Origin: Pelagomonas calceolata
Lineage: Eukaryota > Sar > Pelagophyceae > Pelagomonadales > Pelagomonadaceae
DNA length: 64,000 nt
Direction: 5' to 3'
Assembly: GCA_918797485.1 (NCBI GenBank)
Contig: CAKKNE010000004.1
Location: 1,488,001 to 1,552,000 of the forward strand
Under the pieces are notes generated by a model. That model was given only the letters and a program-made list of their open reading frames with translations, was not told where the DNA came from and ran no database searches. Each line of letters starts with the position of its first letter. Positions within the stretch are counted from its first letter, which is position 1. The position numbers and the translations under genes are program-made. Shown here in pieces: positions 40,734 to 51,960 of this stretch.

Positions 40734-41249
40734 TCCCAACAAACTGGCTATTACCCCTTAAAGAGTACTGCGGTATGTCGCAGTTATGTAAAGTAGCAAG
40801 CCTGAGTCTTAGGCTGCCAACTGGACGGCTAGAGCGGCCGCGTGGGGCTATTCATTTGCGCAGCGTGGCGCCATCGACACGCCCCCGGCCCGGGGCCGTC
40901 TCAGGCTCAACTTGACTCGGACTCGGAAGCGATAGTGCGTTGGAAAGCTTTTCTGACGGCGCGTCCAGAGGTGTCGGCCCGCCCGCCGGGGCCGTGAGAC
41001 GGCCGCGCCGCGGTTACGGTGTCCTAACCGTGGCTGGTTAAAAAAAAGGCTCAACTTGAACTATTCAAGTGTCATCATCGCCGCGCCCAGCTCCGCGCCC
41101 GGGTCAGTCTTGGTGCCCGGGCCTCAGGCTAATACTTCTACCAATCATATAGGGCTCACGTGAAAACGAAAAGGTAGATTTTACGCATGAACCGTGGCCG
41201 TGACACTGAGGTAGGAGGGAGGGGGGCGATCAGCCTGGTAGGTCCACCC
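40734..41249. other. Spacer, GC-mixed and word-rich
   Basis: It contains GACTCGGACTCGG, GCCTGAG and CTCAACTTGAACT words and GC-rich stretches. No gene or dispersed repeat is seen. Confidence 0.3.
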
Positions 41250-41950
41250 TTAGCCAAACTTACCTCGACCTCCAAAGTGGGCCTGGTCATAGGCTCTGTA
41301 GAGCTCACGTTGAGCAGCAGTGGTTGCAATTAAGGCACCTACAACCTTGCGGGCCTTTATTGCCGTGCTATTCACATCAAAAAGCTTTCCCATTTTCTTG
41401 TCGGAAAGTACTGTGTGCGATTGATACTTGAGTCTAGGAAGCCAACTGTCGTCTACGACCGAAGCGCGGTGCCACCCAATCACCTCACTTTGTAGCTCTT
41501 TCAGCGTAACTTTTTCTGCCGTACACCCACCTCTTAGGGTCCCAACTTCGGCTCTAATGCTCTTAATGTCACCATCTTCACAGAAATTCCAAATAGAATC
41601 TGCATTTGCATCCCAGTCATGCAAATTTAATCTCAGGGCCTTACGACATGCATTATCATATTCCTCTAGGGCTGCTTGAAATCTAGAATTAGTTCCAGTG
41701 CCAAAGTTCCCTCTGGTTGCCCGACACACCTTGAAAAATTCCGCATCCACTGCGTTTCGAGCCTGTGCGGGTCAAGTCAACAAACATGATAATGAAAGGA
41801 ACCCACCAGAGCCAGCGGGGAACCCCACCTCCTACCTGACTTTGTGCATGTGCGAGATGTTAAGGACGAAGGACACAATGCCTCAGTTTCCAAACGTTTC
41901 CTGCGATTCCGTACTGGGACACACCTGAAATTGAAATGATCCCTTTCCAT
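41250..41950 (-). CDS. Small unknown protein, two exons
   Basis: Exon 1 (41836-41950, MERDHFNFRCVPVRNRRKRL and on) and exon 2 (41250-41749) join over an 86-base GT-AG intron into 205 codons. Exon 2 holds a soluble mixed helical sequence with LNLHDWDANADSIWNF, IKSIRAEVGTLRGG and DDSWLPRLKYQSHTVLSD, ending FGGRGKFG. I do not recognise the family. Ordinary codon use and the long open exon 2 argue for a real gene. An alternative acceptor 13 bases upstream would break the frame with exon 1, so exon 1 could be wrong. Confidence 0.45.
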
Positions 41951-43394
41951 GACCGCTGGTAAGGACCAAGTAGTATTACTACAAGACGCCCGCGTGTGCG
42001 TGTGTGTATTTCTCCCTCGACGCAGCGCATACGTCCGGCGGCCACGGCTGGCCCGCGTCAACGACGCTTCTGAAAAAAAACTCCGAGTCGCAACCGTGGA
42101 CCCTCGACGGACGCGCGCCCCCCGCGGACATCACCACCCATCGATTGCGCATTGCCCCGTCGATGGCGTTTTTAAAAAGAATATCGGCGGGGAGGGGGAG
42201 GCATAGCCTCCCCCTCCCCCCCGAACCCCCCCTCCCCCTCGGGGGAGGCGTAGCCTCCCCCGGGCCCTCCCCCCCTCCCCTCCGTCAGGACGCCTACAGC
42301 ACACGGCGTCTCCAGGAATCGCCTCTGAGGACCCTCTGAGGGCTCCAGGAATAGAAGGGCAGCTCCGCGCAGCTCCGCGCCCTGGTGTATGACGTCATTA
42401 CAATTTACATGTAGAAAGGTACAAAAGGGAAAAAAGAGAAAAAAAAGATTAGTCTGGAGGCCACTACTAGTAGTAGTACAACTCATTCATCAGCAGGGGC
42501 GGGCCCCCCAAGCGGCGAGCCAGTACGGACCGTGACCAGTAGCCGTGGAGTGGTACGGACCGTGACCCGGGGAGTGATTTTTTTGTGCCACCGGCGCGGC
42601 CTATGTATGACGCCACGACGCGTTGTGACGATTTAAGAGCAAAAAACACAGTTTCCCTTGGTCTCGAGCGGAATGTACGAGGCCGCACTTTGTCCGTGGG
42701 TACGACGTGTCGTCGACAGCATACTCCAGACAGCATACTCCAGACAGTCGGCATAAGGTGTTCGGCCCATCTCGCGAAACGAAAGAGGAGCGCAACAGCA
42801 AGTTGCAGCATCTCAACGCCACTAGCACGCACCTTTCAAGTTCGTACCAGTGCATCACTGTGGCGATGTCCGACATCATGATTACAAATTGTCCTGGCGG
42901 CCTGCCAGTGCAGAGAAGTCTCTTGGGGCCGGTAGCCTGAGCGCTGGTAGTCAAGACTACGCAGCAGGTATTATATCGAGCGACTTGCTTGCTTGTAGCA
43001 TCAAAATAATTAATCAGTCCGCCAGTCTGACAGAGCCCAACGGCAGACAGGCTCGAGTGATCAAGTAGATGATTTGCCAATGGGAGGCGCTATCAGCGCT
43101 CAGGCACTCAGGCTACAGGATATTTGAGTTCAGCCCCCCGGGCCTCGGCTAAGGATGAGTAGCGAAGTCTCCCATCTCAGGCTCAGGATAGTCTCAGGCA
43201 TTATAGGCTGCGTCTTCTTTATACCCATTGCAATTTCACGATCCTCCTCCCAGGACGAGGGCGAGTTCATGATAGGTCGGACGCGACATAAGGCTGAGAA
43301 ACTGTTTGCCTGTCTTACGTTGTCCATAGCTACCAAATCCCCCTGTGTTATCACGTAAGGCACTCTAGGTAAGCTGAATATCCAATAGTCTTGC
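41951..43394. other. Spacer with palindromes and short tandem repeats
   Basis: Two strong palindromes lie at 42191-42217 and 42240-42262. Short tandems are CAGCTCCGCGC at about 42360-42380 and CAGCATACTCCAGA at about 42717-42745. CTACTAGTAGTAG lies at 42464. No gene is supported; several frames here are composition artefacts. Confidence 0.4.
42191..42262. repeat. Paired GC palindromes around GGC-ATA/GTA-GCC
   Basis: The first palindrome (42191-42217) has 12-base arms around ATA and the second (42240-42262) 10-base arms around GTA. Both share the core GGGGGAGGC-N3-GCCTCCCCC. They are 22 bases apart in a strand-skewed C-rich tract. Confidence 0.8.
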
Positions 43395-44727
43395 CTAGAA
43401 GAAGCCCGGGGGCAACTGGGGAACAACCGCACGACGCAGGGTGCCAACAAAGCCAGAAACTTGTTGGTGTTGGATCTGGCGTCCCAAGTGGAAGCGTTGC
43501 CATGTAACATACCAGAGAGACGCCGAGGTTATAAGGGTGACATAGGTTACTATCCAGAACTTTTTTGGATGGTCCTCAAGGCCTGAAAGAAGATTCATGC
43601 CAAAAAAACCGCCGACCGCTGACATCATTGCAAAACTGAGTCCTCCCATGGACAGATAGAGCTCCATGCGCTCTATGCGATTACGTTCATTATCAAGAGT
43701 GAGCTCTATGAGTTTTCGTGTGGAATCGATTGCCCCAACGAGTTTCTCAATACCATCATTAACTTCCTCCCAACGACAGAGGTAATTTTCAAAGACTGAT
43801 GCCACGACTTCTTTGTTAGTATACCTCTCGAACTCATCAATCATTGTTGGAACTTCGTTGACTTCGTCAGAGCGCTCGTAAGGCACCGTGCTACTCGCAA
43901 GTAGAACATGATTCGTGCGAATACCTTCAACATCTGATTCCAATGCATCGCCGATCAGCGCGTAGACACGCCTCCCACGTACTGCTTCCTCCTGGAGCTT
44001 TGTCTCCAATGGCAAAAGTCGACAGAGCGTGCCCGCCCGCGTCGTCTCCGAGTTTCCAAAGTCACAGAGTGCTTCAAGCTCAGAGCCAATAGTCTGCTCA
44101 AGTCGTGAGAACTCTTTGAGAGCATGCCGATACGCCTAAAAAGGCAACAATAAGGTGCAACATAAGGTGGGGAGGATCTGGGGGTGGGGTCCCCACTTCC
44201 TCAAGGATGCATTCCACCACGACCATGGTGAAACTCAGGCGTCGACCACCGGGTTGAGATAGGGCTTCGACGATATTAGCTTCAACGCGCGTAATGTGCT
44301 CCCGCGACAAGAACAGTCGACATGCAGGAATCTTCTGTCCCTCCGGCACTGTCATACTAAGTTGCGCATCAGCAAGCGTGGGTAATAGGAGAACACAGCG
44401 ATCACGATCAACATAACCTCTAAGAACGCCAAGGTCGAAAACCACGAACTTCTCACGGATCGCCAGGTCTAGAGCCGTCGTACGAAGCAGAAGGCGCGCA
44501 TCTGTCATTGATACGCGACGACGCAGCTCCGCCCAATCAAGTGTGATATCGCGGCCACATCCAAGTTCAATCTGCCGCGCTTGCCACGTTTGCTCCTCGA
44601 GTCGTGGATTGTTGTCGCCTGTCCTAATCTGCGCTGTCGATGCCCAAACCTGGCCCGCAATTGCCCGTTCGTCGTTTAAGCAGCATGCGTAAATGCACAG
44701 CACTAAGCTGAGAAGCGGCTGTCGCAT
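43395..44727 (-). CDS. CorA/Mrs2-type magnesium transporter
   Basis: Exons 44197-44727 and 43395-44135 join over a 61-base intron (44136-44196) into 423 residues. The C-terminal end has the family signature: helix 1 SFAMMSAVGGFFGMN with the GMN motif at about residue 355, then a second membrane helix FWIVTYVTLITSASLWYVTW. The long helix before it (RKLIELTLDNERNRIERMEL) is the pore-lining stalk, and the N-terminal part (REKFVVFDLGVLRGYVDRD) fits the Mrs2 alpha/beta domain. The protein starts MRQPLLSLVLCIYACCL, which looks like a secretory signal peptide rather than a mitochondrial presequence, so a plastid or endomembrane site is possible. The upstream flank is the arm of a fold-back element. 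Confidence 0.85.
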
Positions 44728-44900
44728 ACCGACGAAGCAGTGGAATTGTTCGATCAAGGGGACAACAGGCAGCCACAGCCCACCGCCGCGCAAACCAGCC
44801 GGACCGACCCGCACGTTCGCATAATTGAGGCCGCCCGCGCGACGCGGGAAGTGGCATGGGGGCGCTGGCTGGATAACGTGGACCCGCCGAGCTCATCTGC

Positions 44901-46485
44901 TGCTGTGCCAAGTTTGGTGCCGGGTGGCGAGGCGGAAGGCGGGCAACGGCAGCCCTCTTTGGCAGGTCGTTTTTCAGACGGGCCACGGCCCGCCTTAAGT
45001 ACCGAGATAATGGATAGTTCCGGAGATATATCACGGCCGGGTACGTGAACGTGCGCTGGGTGTCTTCAAACTTTGGGTTCTATGACTTTCGCGTCGGCGC
45101 GGCCGTCGACGCGTATAATACGGCACAAAACAGGGAGCCCTTCGCTCGTATCGCAGCCGCATGATCTTCGGAGCAGTGTGGGACCGAGATATGGTGTCCG
45201 CGCTCGAGCATGCCGGAGCTGTGGAGCTCTCGATGCGATCCTGGCGATTTATCAGCGGTCGAAGACGGTGCGCCGTCGACCGTCTTGAGGGCCCGCGTTC
45301 TCGGCGCTATGAAACGCGGCTCCGGGCGCCTCGGCGGCGCCGAGGGGCCCCATTGCGCCTCGGTGGGCCCATTTCTCTGCCCATTTCTATGGGTCGTGAA
45401 GCAAAGGGGGGCTGTAGCTCGGTAGGGAGGCGTCGTATAAACCTCCCATTCGGCGTCTGATAGGACTATGTAACAATTGGCCCAGCACGACCCGCGTCAC
45501 GCTGACTTGTCGAAGGTTTGTCCTCAGTTTACAGCCTAGAATTTTACCCGATACTATAAACGCCGCGGCGTTGAAATTCCGCAACAACATCTTGTCGTTG
45601 GACCCTCAGGATTTCCTCGTTCGCCGCGTATACGACGGCCTGATGAATGATTCCAAAGGTCGCGGATCGTCGAAGAACGGAGCTTTGTTCCTTGAAAATC
45701 TGGCGTTAGAAGCGAATTGGCCCGGGCCTCTGAAAAAACCGGCAGCGCTCCGTCGTCAAAATCTGTCGCATCGCGCCCAGTTTCCGAGCTCGCCGATGGC
45801 TTCAAGGAAATGTCGACTCTCCGCAACATGAGCAATTGGGTCGAGAAGGAACGTTTTGGCTTGCCGGAATATTTACTCAGAGCGTGCCCCGCGTCTCTTC
45901 GGGAAGGGCGGAGATTGAAGACGAAGTTCCGATTGGGTTGCCACGACCTCCGGAGTTCGAGCAGCCGAACGCAGCTTGTTCGTAACGCGCAATGCCCTTG
46001 TTGCGCATCTCGTGAATCGGAAACGATTCAACACACGTTGTTTGAATGCGAGGCCTTTGAGGAAGAACGGGAGGCATTCCTTGCGAGATTATATTCGGTT
46101 TGCCCCCCGGCACGGCAATTGACCGATGAGGGCCGATGTCGCTTGGTCATGGGGGACGAGAGCTCCACAGCTCCGGCATGCTCGAGCGCGGACACCATAT
46201 CTCGGTCCCACACTGCTCCGAAGATCATGCGGCTGCGATACGAGCGAAGGGCTCCCCGTTTTGTGCCGGTCGACGGCCGCGCCGACGCGAAAGTTCATAG
46301 AACCCAAAGTTTGAAGACACCCAGCGCACGTTCACGTACCCGGCCGTGATATATCTCCGGAACTATCCATTATCTCGGTACTTAAGGCGGGCCGTGGCCC
46401 GTCTGAAAAACGACCTGCCAAAGAGGGCTGCCGTTGCCCGCCTTCCGCCGCACTGCCCGGCACCAAAATCGGCACAGCGGTAGAT
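44901..46485. mobile_element. Fold-back element with about 330-base inverted arms
   Basis: Left arm 44901-45232 and right arm 46157-46485 are inverted near-copies; both contain GGCACAAAACAGGGAGCC or a close form, CTCGAGC(A/G)CGG, TCGGAGCAGTGTGGGACC and CCGAGATAATGGATAG. The loop of 924 bases carries the 3' coding part of a LINE. The arms carry no clear frame. Either this is a fold-back transposon that captured the LINE, or an inverted duplication formed around it, for example by twin priming. The left arm starts 174 bases upstream of the magnesium-transporter ATG, so it may alter that promoter. Confidence 0.8.
45560..46156 (+). pseudogene. LINE ORF2 C-terminal remnant inside the fold-back
   Basis: One frame (NNILSLDPQDFLVRRVYDG and on) is open to about 45740 and a second frame takes over (MSNWVEKERFGLPEYLL, then QCPCCASRESETIQHTLFEC), so there is at least one frameshift. 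The Cys-Cys-His-Cys cluster is the zf-RVT-type zinc ribbon at the end of non-LTR reverse transcriptases. From 46018 to 46150 it is nearly identical to 7738-7870. It is cut off by the right arm of the fold-back before its stop and 3' UTR. Confidence 0.75.
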
Positions 46486-47574
46486 GGGTCGGCGAGGCCG
46501 CGTCAACCCGGTTTCACGCCCCCCACGCCGGTTCCCGCCTCCTGCGGAGGCCCTAAAGTCCCGCAGTGGCTGGTTTGCGAGAGGCTCTGGGCAACCGTCT
46601 TGTGGGGTGCGCAATAATAAATATGCTGTACGGTTTTTTTTGCGCGTTTGGAGAAACCTGACGAGCACATAGGCTTTGGAGTCTAAGACAAAGCTAAAGA
46701 TAAATCACCGGCGATTGAGCCCCGATGGGGGGTGACACCAATATGGAGCTCGGGTTTCCGGCGACGCCTCTTTCAGCAGTCCCGGGGATTTGTCCGGAGA
46801 GAGGCGTCCAGCCGGCTCGTCAACCAAGCTTCGCGTTTGGGGAGGGCAAATTCGGGACCCTAAAATTGCCGCTTTTGGCCGTCGTTGTGCCAATAAGCGC
46901 CTCTACCGAGCCGCAGGCTGCTCCTACGCAAAAACTTCATCGATGGCGCACCATCAGTGGGTGTTGGTGCCGGCGTAGGAGCAGCCCCGATGAAGTTTCG
47001 GCACGCCGCGGCGGCAAAAAAGGGCTGCCCATTTTCATCGGTCGAGCTTCAGGGATGGGCCGTTTTTCAAAACGCATGCGCAGCCCGAAAGAAGTTGTTT
47101 AGGAGCTACCCGATGAGGTTCCGACCCGCGCTGCCCGCTCCTTTTCAGCTATTCCAGCGCTGATAGTCCGCCAGCGGCCGCGCGGTGCGTGCCGCGAACG
47201 ACGTAAACGGGGCCAAAGCGGCCACGAGGAGGACGAACGCTTCAAAATAGGTGGTCGAGGCCCACGCATGGTACACGAACGAAGTCCTGCGACGCTCCAT
47301 CTGCCCAGCCGGCCCTCAAATCGCTTCAAAATGGCATTTCGACCTCGTTTTGGCATGTTTTTGCCCCACCACGACCCGAAATCCCCCTAAGCGCCGGTAA
47401 ATTTTGTCTGAATGTACCCCATAGAACCCACAGAGAACTACCCCGGGACTGCTGAAGCAAGGCTCATCGAGGTCTTGCGCTAGAACCGGTTTGGGGTTGG
47501 TGTCACCCCCCCAGGGCCCTGAGCCCCGAGCACCAGAGCTCGCGGGTTTCTACGTCGACATATACTACATTCGA
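46486..47574. other. Spacer upstream of the SET-domain gene
   Basis: No gene is supported. A short segment 46690-46730 (AAGATAAATCACCGGCGATT) repeats one at 19793-19826, and 47483-47510 (GGTTTGGGGTTGGTGTCACC) repeats the end of family A. These look like small relics of the dispersed repeats. Confidence 0.4.
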
Positions 47575-49086
47575 ATGCAAGACCGAGACGTGAACGCTAG
47601 TGCAAATAGACCAGACCGAGACAAATTCCAGGGGCACTCTGGCATAGTGTCGTCGGCTGGGAAAGAGGAAGTATTCGTTAAGTGGCTCAGTGAGAATGGC
47701 GCTAAATTCGTTGACCGAGCGTTGCTACGTTGCTACGAGAACGATGTACGTGGAGTTCATGCGGCGCGCGACCTCAAAGCAGAGGAAATCATTATTGAAG
47801 TCCCCTTGAAATGTCTTATAACTGTAGAGATGGGCAAAGCGACCGATGTCGGTAGGGCTGTTCTCGAGGCTGGACTTGAGCTAGACGCACCCAAGCACAT
47901 TTTTTTGATGCTCTTTCTCCTTCTCGATCGCTGCAACTCGGACAGCTTCTTCCGACCGTACTATGATGTTCTCCCCGGGAGTCTGTCTAATATGCCTATA
48001 TTTTGGAAACCAAATGAGCTCACCTGGCTTGAGGGTTCGTATTTGCTTGTGCAGATAGAGGAACGTAAGTGTGCCATACAGAACGATTTTAAGGCCATAG
48101 TTGACGCCTGGCCTGCCTTTAAGAGAATCTGCACTCTGGACGAATTTTCCTGGGCACGTATGTGTGTTTGCTCACGCAATTTTGGCATCGTCATCAATGG
48201 AGTTCGCACATCAGCAATGGTTCCTTACGCTGACATGCTCAACCACTTTCGGCCGCGCGAGACTAAGTGGACCTTTGACAACACACGAGGTGCTTTTACC
48301 ATAACAGCACTCCAGTCGATTCCTTCTGGTGGGCAGATCTATGACTCCTATGGTCAGAAGTGCAATCACCGGTTTCTACTCAATTATGGCTTCGCCGTCG
48401 AAGATAATTACGAATGTGACGGCTATTGTCCAAATGAAGTTGCGCTTCTTGTCCGTCTGGCACCAGAGGATCCACTCACTGCGCGCAAACGGCTCATCTG
48501 GATTCGTGACGGTGCCGTGGGTGTCAAGCGAATCCGTTTATGTGCAAGTGATAATGAAAATTTCCGCGCATGCCTTTCGCTCCTCCGTGTTGTGGCAGCT
48601 GATGAAGTTGAGCTTGACCGTATTCTCAGCCAAAATCCCTATGGCACGTATCGCACAGCATCTGATATCCATGTTCCTGTTTCATTCAGGAATGAATGTG
48701 CCGCATTATCGCTCCTCAAGCATACTTGCAAGTCAATGCTTGAAGCGTATCCACGTTCCCTCGCAGCTGATAAGTCTGCAATCTCCAGTAATACCCTTTC
48801 TCCCTTCTCCAACGAGCGCCACGCGTGCATTCATGTCAAATCTGAGAAACTTGTCCTCTGTCACTACATCAATTTTGCCAAGACTGCACTAAACCTCGCA
48901 CGCTGCCATGATGGTGAATTCGAGGCCACTGTTTCCAGGCTTTTTGACGAACCTGTTCATCGTCACGTTGCTAGCTATTGCAATGGCATAGTACGGCAAG
49001 TGCGTCATGCTGTCCCCAAGCTTTTATCTGTCGAGTCTGACAGGAGGCAGCACAAACTTAACCTATCTACGCCCACAATTGTGTAG
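47575..49086 (+). CDS. SET-domain methyltransferase, SETD3/Rubisco-LSMT-like
   Basis: The single exon gives 503 residues from the ATG at 47575. The class has a split SET domain plus a C-terminal substrate-binding domain; members methylate actin histidine (SETD3), Rubisco lysine or other proteins. Seen here are the opening GVHAARDLKAEEIIIEVP, the insert region with FFRPYYDVLP, the cofactor motif VPYADMLNHFRP, then SGGQIYDSYGQKCNHRFLLN with GFAVEDN carrying the catalytic-site Tyr region. The C-terminal 200 residues are helical, as in the Rubs-subs-bind domain. There is no obvious transit peptide, so a cytosolic or nuclear substrate is more likely. The substrate cannot be read from sequence. Confidence 0.9.
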   Translation: MQDRDVNASANRPDRDKFQGHSGIVSSAGKEEVFVKWLSENGAKFVDRALLRCYENDVRGVHAARDLKAEEIIIEVPLKCLITVEMGKATDVGRAVLEAGLELDAPKHIFLMLFLLLDRCNSDSFFRPYYDVLPGSLSNMPIFWKPNELTWLEGSYLLVQIEERKCAIQNDFKAIVDAWPAFKRICTLDEFSWARMCVCSRNFGIVINGVRTSAMVPYADMLNHFRPRETKWTFDNTRGAFTITALQSIPSGGQIYDSYGQKCNHRFLLNYGFAVEDNYECDGYCPNEVALLVRLAPEDPLTARKRLIWIRDGAVGVKRIRLCASDNENFRACLSLLRVVAADEVELDRILSQNPYGTYRTASDIHVPVSFRNECAALSLLKHTCKSMLEAYPRSLAADKSAISSNTLSPFSNERHACIHVKSEKLVLCHYINFAKTALNLARCHDGEFEATVSRLFDEPVHRHVASYCNGIVRQVRHAVPKLLSVESDRRQHKLNLSTPTIV

Positions 49087-49905
49087 TCTAGTCGACAGGC
49101 AATTTCTCGTGTGCCCGCTCCTTCGTGAGCAGACTGACGTCCGAAATTCCGCCAAGGGCAGAAACGGGCCGCCCACACGCCACACAAATCGCTATTTGTT
49201 CTAAACGGGCCGCCCACACAATCAGGCTACTAGTAGCTTAGTTAGTTCTAAAGGTTCTAAAGGTTCGTTGTGGTTATACTATTTTTAGGTCTTCCTTAAT
49301 TACTTAATTAATTTATTTATTCAGGCTCTCCCCAAAAGCTGGCAGGACATCTTAGTTTCGTAGGCTGCACCGTATCACGAGCGCTTACTAGGCCATAGAC
49401 CCCGGGCCGCGGCGTGGCTGAGGCGACGCTTTGGTGCTGCCTACTGAACACATGGCCCTCAGGCTAGAGTGACACTAGACTTTCCGAGTCCTGCTGAGTC
49501 TCGTGTCACTACCCCGACGTGCCCTTGGGCGCGCTATGATCCAGGGGACTAAAAACAAAGCCTGGCGCTTGCTGGCAGTCCATCGTTCCCGGAACCCCTC
49601 TGAGTATCCGTCGTGTCGAAGGATACGCAAACACCGTGACGGCCGTCAGGCCCGATGGGTAGCCCAACACAGATCATGATTGCGACGCCTGGCACAAGGG
49701 GGCGGGGGGCCCGGGGGCTCAGGCTAGTGGAAAATTTTAAAATCGGGATTTCGTCCATGGATCCCTGGCAGGGGTGGGCCCCCTGCCCCCCCCTCCTGTG
49801 GGAGGCGACTTCCCCCCTATTAAGGGGATACCGGAGTACCCTAGGGACAGTGAGTCACGGTAGCCTAGGTAGGTAATAAAAGTAAACGGTGTGCTTGGAA
49901 ACGGT
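49087..49905. other. Spacer after the SET gene
   Basis: It contains a LINE-tail relic at 49281-49321, a tandem of TTCTAAAGG near 49246-49264, and G/C-skewed runs at 49690-49800. No gene is supported. Confidence 0.3.
49281..49321 (+). mobile_element. LINE 3' tail relic
   Basis: ATTTTTAGGTCTTCCTTAAT followed by TTAATTAATTTATTTAT matches the last bases of the LINE 3' end at 7990-8033. Confidence 0.6.
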
Positions 49906-50713
49906 AAAATATTTTTAACAAAGGTCAAAGTGCCCCAAACAAAGGTCACTCCCAAACAAAGTAAAAACCCGAGAGAAACGCTTTGTTAAAAATTAGCCCC
50001 CCCCTACTTTGGGGCACCCCCACGCGGCCGGAAAATCCCGATTTTGGGCGGGGTGGGGTGGTCCTCGGGAGGACGGATTCATGCGGCTGCGCCACCGCAC
50101 GCGCCCTCCGGCCCGGCGCTCCGCGCCGGGCCGTCGGGTTGGGGCTGCGCCCCAAACCCCGCCAAAGATAACATCCGTCAGGCAGGGCGGCAGGAAGGCA
50201 GGGCGGCACGTAACCGACGTGGCACAGGAACGAGTGCTCGACGCGCCGGGGCGGTGTTTGCGGGGGTGACGAGTCGTTTGAAGGCCGTTTCTGTTCGTTC
50301 GATACCGTAACGACTTGTCAAAGCGCCGTTCCGCGCGGTGCTCAGCTCGACTTCGGCAGAGGGCGTCGGTGGCGACCAGGTCCCGCGGTGCGCTTGCCTC
50401 GATCCGCGCGTCTTGCGTTGCGCGCGCTCGAAACGACCATCGGGCCCTGGCAGCCGGTGTGCCGCCGCGGGGCAGCCCGCGGCGGGGCGCGCGGCAGCCT
50501 GGGGAGTCGTATGGACCCGGCGGAGCGGCGCGGAGGGCCGCAGCCGTGCAGCGGGGGCGGGCGGGGCCGGTATCGTGCGAAAGCGGTTCAGATGCGCCTG
50601 CCTACCTGCCACTTTGCTAAGAAAAGGAAAATAGTTTTTAACAAAGCGGATTTTTCACTTTGTTTGGGAGTGACCTTTGTTTGGGGCACTTTGACCTTTG
50701 TTAAAAATATTTT
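49906..50713. mobile_element. Non-autonomous DNA transposon with about 80-base terminal inverted repeats
   Basis: Left arm 49906-49994 and right arm 50633-50713 are inverted near-perfect copies (AAAATATTTTTAACAAAGG, then TCAAAGTGCCCCAAACAAAG, TCACTCCCAAACAAAGT, ending CTTTGTTAAAAA). The interior of about 640 bases is very GC-rich and lacks a credible transposase. The arms are AT-rich, so the unit is a GC island inside AT-rich ends. No clear target duplication is seen at the borders. High arm identity suggests a fairly recent copy. Confidence 0.85.
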
Positions 50714-50869
50714 TTCCTTGGGAACGCGTCCCGGTTGAAAATTGGACGGTGTATTTCTAGTACACGTCCCCAGGCATGCTTCGGGCTACCCGCCGGCGCA
50801 CGAGTTACGGTCGAATTCTCGCGGCCGGGGGCTCCGAGTCCGAGTAGCCGGGGGCTAAAGGCGAAGCGG

Positions 50870-51310
50870 GCCGCGGCGGACACCCAACCCCAAATTTGCC
50901 GTATCTCTATAATTAGACGTCTGGTGCGCGGGTAAATTGAGCCAGGGGAGGCTAGTTGCCCCTCTGGGACCTGACCGAAACGGGCGAGCGAAATGATTAG
51001 GTTTGGGAAGTTTAGTGGCCAGCGAAAGTCGTGCCGCGTCAGGCGACCTATCTGGCTCAGCGCATCGGGTACCCGGCCGAGCCTACGCATCCTCCCCACG
51101 CCATAGGTACTCAAGGCCCGGGGCCCCTGGGAGACCAAATTACCAGCAGAGAAGCGAGTTTTGTTTTTCACCCCCGAAACCCGCGAGTTAAGCTAAATGC
51201 CCGCATGTTAGGGCCCCCCAGCCCGGTCGGGCGTACAAAAGGGTCCCTTTTTGAACCCCACTGGCACAGCCAAAATCGCCCCCGCACAAGTGGCTAGGAA
51301 CTCGAAACTC
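50870..51310 (-). repeat. Dispersed repeat family A, copy 3
   Basis: The inverted copy of the family carries the same landmarks on the minus strand (AAAACTCGCTTCTCTGC, GGTAATTTGGTCTCCCAGG, TGGCGTGGGGAGGATGCGTA, GATACGGCAAATTTGGGGTT). It keeps the frame FPNLIISLARF to IEIRQIWG, like copy 1. Confidence 0.75.
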
Positions 51311-51560
51311 AGATTAGAGGACTAGGGATGCCCGGGGCCGTAATTAAGGGGCCGGCACCCAAAGTGAGAAATTACCGTAGCTCTTCCCCCTGAATAGCTT
51401 GAACGGGGAAACTTGCTACGAAAATACTTAAGATAATGACTAATATTCGCGCAAAACAGGGGCTACAAACGGTAGGGGGTTTTGGGGTGCGCCGGCCACG
51501 GGCAGGCCGCGGCCCGGACGGCGGAGACTCAAAGTTCCAAATCGACGTCGTCGTCGTCCG

Positions 51561-51960
51561 CATCGACTATAACCCCGCGCCGGTCCCCGGGCCCGTGGTT
51601 TCTCGTAGGAGCGCCCTCGAAGCTCTCTATTCGTCCCGCGTTGACCTCGACGCGACCGCCGCGGTGCAATGATTTCCAGCTTTTCGAGCGCTTGAAGTTG
51701 TCCGCGGGACTCGGGCCATACCCACCGTACTATCCCCACCGTTTTTTGTGCAGTGGCGTGCCCACATCGCGTATCGCACATCATGTGGTGGGAGAGCAAT
51801 TTGGCGCATCGCGAAATGTTGTGCTGCCGCGCTTTTTCTTGGCGCATCGCCTCGGCCGACCCCTTGAGCGGTCGGAAATAGCTTGGGGCTGCCTATGGGT
51901 GCGTTTAGGCCGCGCACGAGGCCAAAACAAAATCGCGTTTAATCGAGATTCACGGGTTTT
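51561..51960 (+). repeat. Dispersed repeat family B, copy 2
   Basis: It matches 19353-19735 in the same orientation with the landmarks given there. Downstream, 52027-52108 matches an insert in family A copy 2 (36570-36665). Confidence 0.7.

Noticed and set aside
50178-50612. Frames inside the TIR element at 49.9-50.7 kb
   Set aside because: Arg, Ala and Pro-rich GC shadows without transposase or other motifs.
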